A DNA stretch of 64,000 bases from Henricia sp. BOLD:AAB3569. Lineage: Eukaryota > Echinodermata > Asteroidea > Spinulosida > Echinasteridae. Every line of letters starts with the position of its first letter. Within the stretch, counting starts at the first letter, position 1. The DNA lies in the NCBI GenBank assembly GCA_037783545.1, contig JBBELK010000057.1, positions 806,001-870,000 on the forward strand, in the 5' to 3' direction. A program made the translations under genes and the position numbers. Positions 24,201 to 33,200 of this stretch are shown in pieces. The notes under the pieces are model-generated. The model saw only the letters and a program-made list of their open reading frames with translations, made no database searches and was not told where the DNA came from.

Positions 24201-27200
24201 AAAACAAACGTATCAAAGCAGGGATAAGAACGAATGACGGGAAAACATACATATTTTCCTTCTGCGGACATGGTTGAGAAAACACGTTGATGCCTGACGT
24301 GCCCGGAACAGGATATCTGGAGAAAAACCTGAGCGGATTGCCATCCTTGCCCGTTGGAACGTTGGATGGCAAAGCCATGAGGTCGAACGTGAAGCCCGAT
24401 GTGTCTCCCAGCTGTCGTTGCAAAACAAACCACAGGGGCTGTGTCAGCCGCGAATCATCTCTGGAAAGACGTCTGGATGGAGCATCTGCTACATTAACCT
24501 GAGATGGTACCCATTCCAACTTAAGGCTGAAGTTTACTTCCAGCGAGAGAGCGAAGATCAACTTGAGGACCTTGGCCAGATTGACAGAACGTGCTCTTAG
24601 ACCAGTCCACGCGTGGTATAGACTTTTGGAGTCCACACGGACGTCGACTCTTCTGTCCCATAGAATGTCCAGGATAGACAAGAGAACAAAATACAAGGCC
24701 AAGGCTTCCTTGAAACAGATATCGGACATCGCCTGTATGTTCTCTGGCCAAAAATCCGAGAAGGTAATGTCCCGTGAACCAAGGTCGAGCACTCCAGCCC
24801 ACTTACACCCAGACGCGTCGGAACTGAGCTGCACGCTCAAATGTCGCTCCACCTTCCAAGGTATGGGCTCCGTAAAAGAATCCACAAACCGCCAAAACAT
24901 AACTTCTTGATGAACAGGCGCCGTGAGCTCCTCGTCGTCCAGCTGGGACATAAACGAACAGCACTCTCTCGTAAACAAGGACGCAGCTGGGAAAACGAGG
25001 TTGAAACTCTGACACTTTCCTGTGAACCGTTGCATAGTCTTCAGATTAGCAGCGCCCGACGAAAGTATCCCTTCTCTGAGTTGAGCGAAGGAAAGCTTCT
25101 TCTTCTCAGGTATCCAGAAAGATAAAGTCTGAGAACAGAGCCCGTAGCCCAAATGCACCATGCGTGAGGTTGGAATCAACTGGCTCTTCTTCAGATTCAC
25201 AAAGTATCCAAGCATCGTTTGCATGTAGCAAACAGTATATAAGGCGCGGGATGCTCTGTCATAAGCTCCGTCGTCCTTCACCGGCGTTGTACCATTGGAC
25301 GCACTGTGCGGCTGGTGTTGGATAGCCTCTGTAGGGGCCGTGGAACCACACTCTCCAATAAAACGATCGTCGATCCATATTTCTGTGTTGATTCCCCTGT
25401 TCTTTAGCCACGCCGAAAGGCAAAATCCGAAAGAGGAATAAATGTAGGCACTATTCTTGAATCCAAAAGGGAGAGTTGTGTCGACAAAATAAAACCCGGC
25501 CCATTCAAAGCCACAGAAAGTCTTCGATCGGTCAGATAAAAACACCTGTTTGTAACCTTGGGCGTCATCTGTGCACGAGAAAAAACCGTTAATTTTAATT
25601 GATCTGGCAATTTCTCCCAGCGAAACCAAGTTAAAGGGCGTATCCCGGCACCATAGGTTTGGTCCCTTCATCGATAAAACCAGTCGCGGTTTGCTGGGCT
25701 CCACTGTCAGCGCATTAACACCCCTTGGCGGGTCAATCCTTCCGATAGTTCCCAGAAGCTCTACCGAACCTTCAATAAGGCGCTTCGTGATTGTTTTGTT
25801 AATAAAAGGCACAAAATCCTTGCAAACAGGAGCGTTGGGAAAGTACATGGGCGGCGGGATGTCAGAGTCGAAATTTCTACCCCGATAAATTCCACGAAAT
25901 GGTTTGAAGAAATCAAATATGTCAACTCCGTCATGCAACCAATTTCGCACTCGCTGTCCTATAACTGGACATTCGGCCAAAATCGGTTCCCAATCTTGTA
26001 GCTGATCGTGCAGACCTCCGGTAACAAAAACATCTGGATCCCGAAAACGAAGAGCGCCGAAGTCTGGAAAAGAACGATCAGAAAGCACCATCATCGGATT
26101 CGGAGCTGAACCATCCGGAGCTGAAGCCGACCTTCCGGTTACATCGACCCATGAAAACACTCCTCTCTGTCTCTGTCGCTCCCGAACAGCAAATGGATCA
26201 AAGTTTCCATCCGATGAACCTTCCCACTCGTGTGTCTTTAAAACTCTCAAATAGCGCTGGTACTCCTGAAAAACAAAAACAAAACAAAACAAATAACCGA
26301 CTACGATGCAGAAACAAAGTCCAAGTGACACCTGCACACAGAGCTGAATCAATGCCAAACTCTAACTCATTTATTTCTTGCTCTCTTTGCTTTGTTTGTT
26401 CATCTTATACATCCACGATCTGCCATAAGGTTAACATACACATCGTACCTTATTTGTGAAATTGTAGGCAGCTCACTAACCAGCAGTTTCTTTGCAATCA
26501 CGCGCGAAGTGCCCCCTTTTACGACACCGAAAACACATGTCACGAGCTCTGGGTCGCGCTGTAGGAAATTGGCCCCACTGTCTGGGATTAGCTACAAAAC
26601 GAGATCCAGAAACCTCGCCAGGTTGATTTCTGAAAGGTCTGAAACGACCCATGGGCTGGGCAGGCGCAGCATTTGCCCCCAAATGCTTCCGCGCAAAACG
26701 CAAACGCTTATCAGAGTCCTCGCCAGTGATGGACTTGTAAATATACATAGCGATGCCCTCGACCTTTGCCTCAACGTGTTTATTACAATCCGACAGAAGA
26801 TTCGTATAAAGTTGCTTCTCCTTGACGTCATCTGAAGTAAGCGGCGTGAAATCATCCACATACTTGCGAAGGAGTGCCATGACGTAAGCTACGTTACGCT
26901 CATATCCAGTCTCCATACATGCCTTGAGAAGCTCCAAGCGCTGGACCTTGTGTACCTCGAGCGCCGACTTCGTCTGCATGGAAAGCAAGTAAAAAAACTC
27001 CAATGGCAAATTATGTCAATTAATCGAGGCTCGTCCTCGTTTGAGCTCTCGCGAGTCCGAACTCGACTCTATTCACAAGAGATCTATTCAGATTTGCCAG
27101 ATTGGGAAAGAGCTGAAACTCAATTAGTACAGTGCTAATCGTCCATCCCAGTCCCTTGCACCTTCATGATCATTCTTGAAGGGGCTCTTCCGCTCAGACC

Positions 27201-30200
27201 TGACGGTCTTCAAACCACATATCATTTACGCAAAGGTTTTGCCATTTGCGCCTCTGCACATGTTCTGCAAATGAACATATACAAACTTAACATTAGGGCC
27301 AACTAAGACTTATAAGGCTTAACAGTATTTTTATGTGAGGATTCTTCCACTTTTTTTGTTTTTGTTTTGTTTTTTTTGTTTTTTGTTTTGTTTTTCTATT
27401 ATACATAACCGATTAGACCCGATAAAACTTGGGACAGAATTAGGCTACGCTCACATTACATATGTCAGATTCGACCTTCACCGCTTAACGCTTCACTTAC
27501 TAAATGTTGCACAATAGACAGCATGCACAACACCTTCTGGGTTTGTTCCTTTAAACTCCTTCCATATGTGGAGGCTCTCATCCCAGAACATGTCCATCAC
27601 ACAGATGGCCCAAACAACATAAAGGCTATAGGGCTCTCCCGTCAAATTATAACCAACCCATTCTCCGACACGTTACTGTCGGCATCATCGAGCAGGGCTT
27701 GTCCCCACCTTCAATGGCTGCACGTATGCAAAGAACTAAAAGATCTCATCCCAGATGATGTCTTTATAAGAAAACTGCACTCGCTTAGTTGCGTGCGCGT
27801 TTGTTGCTGTTGGTTTTGTTTTTGTTTGTTTTTTGTTTTTTAAACGCTCTTAAGTGAAAGAAACTATAGTTGCACATGACTTTTATCCAAACAAACACGG
27901 ACGCTAATTAAGCGAGGCACTAAGGGCTATCCCCTACCGGGCCGACAAACGACCACCGGGCAAAACAAACCAGCCATACCGATTTAAGGATAAGAGTAAT
28001 AAGCTGGTCATGCCCATATAAACACATGGTGTCAAAGCTCTAACGTCACAGGCATTCCCGTGATGAAGGTGGGCTATCCCATCTGAGTAACTGCACACAA
28101 AGGGTCCGAAGTTAAAACCATGTTTATTCCGTATATAAAAACTGCAGCCCTGGGTCAAACATTTTTTATTCGCATCTTGAAAATCGTCTTGTTCCAAACC
28201 CTATACCCGTAAAAGAAGCCCAAACAGCTCCCCACTACAATTACTTCCCAAAGGGGTCCTTTACCTGGCCTCCTTGTTTCGCACCAAAATTTCAACCCCC
28301 TTGCCCAGAAATCGCTCCCTGTCCGAAATCATCCCAAGGCAACTTCTGGGCCATACGTTCAAATTGCAATTGATTGTACTAATCAACCTGCTCACGGCTG
28401 GACCATATACAACAGCCAAAGCGGAGTGGAACACCCCAAGAGCTACAAACGAAAATAAAGACCAAGGGGCACATTCCCATACCCTTCAGGATTTACCAGG
28501 CACTTTGCAATCGCACCGCTCTTGAAAACTAGAGGAATGTTCCCCTCTCTTTAAAGCAAATGTGCATGGGCCATACCCTCTTTTTCCGGACAGGGCTTTC
28601 CCCGTCGGTTATTCACTAAGATACGATTACTCACACAGGGGACCAAACTGGACACTACCGTGTCCCTCCTCCAATTTTGCTAATGTATAGGGCATACCAG
28701 GGGCTCTCCCCTCTGAAATACTGATATAACAAGGCCAGGGCGCCTCCCTGGTTCAAACTTGAAGGATCCCTATCGGTACTCGCAAAACTCATAATTAAAT
28801 ACCTGAGGAAAATTACCTGGGGCGTCACGGAATGGCGACTAGGTATGGCGCCACTCTGAGAAGACGTGCCGTGCTGCGATTCGCTATCTTGCGATGTACC
28901 AGGGGCTGCCTCATCAAGCGGTGTCTGTGCATCGGACACCTTCTGTCTCTTCGGGATCCTTTCCTGGAGGGGGCCAGCCTGAACCCGCTCAATCACCTTC
29001 TCCAGATTTCGTTTCTGGCTGCCGTTCGGTGCCAGATTCAACACGTGAGCCCTCCAGGCTTCATTCAAGTCGACCAACTGATCGACGTCGGTCCATCCGT
29101 CTGCGACCAGACTCTCGAAGCACTTCGAGGAAATCCCGAAGGACTTGCACAGCCCGCGAAACTCTTCGTTGACTGGTTCCCCAACATCTCCGTACGCTTC
29201 AGGATCGCCCTGCCAGTAAAATATTTCGTACACATGAATATTATACAGTACAAACGGTTTCATACCGGAAAGCAAATGAAACGCTACATTACACAACTAG
29301 GCCTATACGTCTTCCAAATCCGAAGACCGGAATTAGAATTGGCACTTATTCCTTGGATTGAATTCCATGTCAAACCACCGAGAATATCGTCTCGCTATGA
29401 AGCATAAATAATGCGCAAAACTGCCAAAACGGGGGGGGGGGGGGGGGGGGGGGGGCATGCAATATCAAAATTTGACGAGGGGTAATTAATTCTGAAATCT
29501 GTCACAAAAGCCCTACACCTGGGGTTCCAAATCCAGGCAGCCGCCGGTATAGTTTTCCGCACTATTCTGTAAGAGAAACAGAAATCTGTGGGCGTGCTAA
29601 CTAACCCGTGTAAAATAACAGGGGTTAAATTATGATTTCATGCCAGAAAATCAGTATTTAAATTTTTTATTTATTTATTTTTGTTTAATTTCTGAAAGTC
29701 CATTCTCCTTAATTTAATTTTTCGCATCAAAGTAGCGACCATACACACAAAACCATGGGCTACTTACTTGAACAACTCCGAGCGGGTCGCCCATAATTGG
29801 AAAGAGCTCGAGTCGATGCGGCATGTGCGGAGAAAGACTGAAGGGCGATTACCGGTACGTTCGGTGTGTGCCTGGTGGCTCGCCCTAAAGCGCTGAAGCG
29901 TACGATGCGCGCTGCCCGGTCCACTGCCGCATTGTCCACCTTGCCCCATCAAAGAACCCACATTGCTCAATTTACATATTGCACAGCACAATGCCAATGC
30001 ATGTGATAATACAAAACATCTCACGAAGCAAAACATACCGCACGTTCCAAGATCTAAAACGTGAACACAAAAACGAGCTCGTGAAAAAAAAAAAGGTGGC
30101 CGAAAGCAACAACAACAACAACAAAAAAACCAGTTTGAAGGCAGCCAAACAAAATCTAAACATAAAGGACAACTGAAACTGCCTGGCGAACCCGCCTCGA

Positions 30201-33200
30201 CGCCTCCATATCCGCCTGAATCGCGGTTGTCAATCCTAAGCGAAAGGACGACACGTCCGTCTGCGCCGGCTGTCAGAATCACAACTGATGTAGAACAGTC
30301 GCCCTCTACGCTTGGGGCGATGCAAATAGCCTGACAGTTAGAACCGTCGCATTTCCATATCAATAAAACACGACGGTTCAGGCAATTGTAGTGACGTAAT
30401 AGCCTGACGGTTCGAACTGTCGCATTTACATCAATAAAACACGACGGTTCAGGCAATTGTAGTGACGTAATAGCCTGACGGTTCGAACCGTCGCATTTAC
30501 ATATCAACGAAACAAGACGGTTTGGGCAATATAGCCGAAGTGTGACGTGTGCCATGGCAATTGGCTCTAAACATCATGACCGTCGGAAAAAGTACCATTG
30601 CAAAAGCGCAGGGACACGGTTCAGTGATTTTAGTGTATTGCCTAGGCAACCAAGAAAAGATGACGTATTCATTTCCGCAGTCTATTGATTTGATGGATCT
30701 ATTTTGGGCTCAACTATCATGCCAGAATCACCTGATCATATTTGGTGTTTTTCGTCTCTGCGCCCTAAAACGGCTAAAACGGATTGGTACGTTTCGATAG
30801 GGAGGATGATGAGCTTTCACTTGTATATTGCTTTGCAGCTCGCCAAACTTGTAATGTTTATTGGATTTTTTTTGCTCATGAAATTTCATATTTCGCCCAC
30901 CGTGTTTTACCTTCTATTAAACAGGCCCGTTTTCGCTATACCATAACCAGGACCATGTTTTGACGTACTAATTACAAAATAACCCAATGGTTGGCTTTGG
31001 GCGTCGGCAACCGAAGCCGTGCATTGGTTTAATCAGTCAGAAACAAATGCTGTCGGTTTTTGTGTTCGTACATGTGTGCGTGTGTAAAATTGTAAAATAA
31101 TGTTTGTGGTAAGAATTATTGAGACGTTGACTATTTCCCCTTAATTTAAGTTCGAGACGACCTATTAGGTATATTAGGTATCAGTAATATTGTACGGCCA
31201 CAGTGCGGGAAATAATCCACATTATAGGTCGACTTGGTGAGATAAATGATCTCGGTAATTAAACAAGTAGGATACCACTCACAGTGCGCTGCGTTTTTTT
31301 CTTTTGAATAAGTGAATTGCGACGTCGGAATGATCTCTAAGCTGGTTGAATGAAAATGAAATAAAAAGAATTTGGAATCTTGTTCAATTTTGTTAAACAA
31401 GTGAACCAGCCCCCATGTTGCACCTAAATTTCAAGACAATGGTGCTCAGTGATTTTTGACACTAGGAAAGTAACCAAGGTACCATTGGAAAGCACATACT
31501 CTCTGCTCTAAGACGGTATATGGTACTTTTTACGAAGATAATTTTTGTAAATGACTGTTAAGTTGTCCTATAAGTTTAGTGCTGAAGAAATTATGTGACG
31601 TCCGACTTATAAATTATTTCCATTTGTATTGCCAAGTATAGTCTAATCAAAACAACCTTTCGAATTTGGATTATCTTTGTTAAAACACTTAGTAGTAAGT
31701 GAGCACTATGGCAATAATAGTTTACCGCGCAACATTGCAATGCATTCCGCATTGAAAAAGACCGCTGTGGGTCCAGAGATCTCATTTGAAATTGTTGAAT
31801 GTAAACGCTTCATGAATAATAATAATTGTAGCAGCAGGTGGTCGATGGCGACTCGTACGACTGATTGGCATGATGTAGGCGGGACCTACAACGTGTGCAT
31901 TCTTCTGATTGGATGGTTCACGCCGTACGGTTTTTTACGTACAATCAACCGTCGAAACGAAAGAACGCTACCCGGACGAATCCGCCGACCCCTATCTGCG
32001 CAGATGGTTCAGCGCTATGCATAGTTGAATCCAGCTGAACCATCTGCGCAGATCTCGGGATCGGCGGATTCGTCCGAAACAAACACGCCCTTCAACTGTG
32101 TACGTATAGGTATCTGATCAAAGCGAGTTACATGTGTAAATGATACGTTTTTTTATGGCCAGAGAACATGATAAACATCTTTCTCAATTAAGTGTTAAGA
32201 AAAACATGCAAATATGCAAATTAGCTGCCGCCACTGTAAAAATAAAATAAAATATGTGGGATATGCGTTAACAAATGAGTAGGATATACATTGTACGTAG
32301 GATTCCAATTTTTAAAAATTCATTTTAAACAATTACAAATACGTTATTAACTAATCTGAATAACAAATGTTTAACTATTAACATAAAAGACAAGTTGCTC
32401 AAAGAAAATAAGGAGTAAACAAGAAGTCATTTATAAGTCTATTAAATAGAAATTTAAATCAGTCAACCTCTTGAAACCAGCCGACAGCTCTAGTCTCGGC
32501 CTTGCATTTAAGTTTGCCTAAATACCATGTGCTGGACCAATGTTCGGCAAGATAAAACCCGTCCGCAAAGGGTTAAACGGGCACGCATGCTCAGTGTCCT
32601 TGGCATACTTGCCACAAAAGGAGAGGGCACACTTGCCACTAAGTACTTGGCGCACTTGCCAAAAAGTACTTAGTACACTTGCCGCAAGATACTTAGTACA
32701 CTTCCCTTAATTAAAGTACTAAGCACGCTTGCCGCAGAGTACTTGGCGCACTTGCTGCAAAGTACTTTGCTCGCTCACCACAAAGTTCTTGGCACACTTG
32801 CCGCAAAGTCCGTTGCACACTTGCTACAAAGTTCTTAGCATATTTGCCACAAAACAGGGCATACATGTTTGTCCAAAAGAGCTTGGCACGCTTGCCACAC
32901 TGAGGGCACGCTTGCCCCAAGAGTAAATGGCACTCTTTCCACAAACAAAGCTCTTGGCATATTTTCCACAGAGGCAGCTTGTCCAAAAGTGGTCGGCACG
33001 CTTACTACAAGGTCCTTGCATATTTGTCACAAAAGAGGGCACGCTTGCCCCAAAAGTACTTGGATACTTGCCACAAGCAAGCCCTTGGCGTCCTTGCCAC
33101 ATAAAAAAACAGCTTTATACCCAGCACATGTGACAAAGGGAGCACATACCGCTCTTATACCTTCTTCGTTATGTAATGTCGTGGGTTTGAAAGATTGCCA

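Larger units (their letters stand above)
21650..30329 (-). mobile_element. Ngaro-type tyrosine-recombinase retrotransposon, 8.7 kb
   Basis: On the - strand the order is A1 (30329-30272), gag, RT/RNase H, SGNH hydrolase, tyrosine recombinase, then B1 (21977-21899), A2 (21898-21841) and B2 (21728-21650). These split direct repeats are the Ngaro hallmark. The A copies (58 bp) and B copies (79 bp) are identical by eye, so insertion is recent. The element splits a 73-bp tandem unit exactly between GACTGAATAG and CCTGACAG. No target duplication is present, as expected for tyrosine-recombinase integration. The four bases ATAG are shared by target and ends, so the limits may shift by that much. It lies antisense in intron 3 of the BDH1-like gene. 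Confidence 0.93.

Noticed and set aside
26476..26486. Splicing of gag exon 3 to pol using the GTTAGT donor
   Set aside because: The donor is phase 1 and the pol acceptor phase 0, so the joined frame would not read pol.
29764..30555. 263-residue ORF on the - strand at the 5' end of the Ngaro element
   Set aside because: It crosses the element boundary into the 73-bp host repeat, is very Cys/Leu-rich, and gag exon 1 uses another frame.
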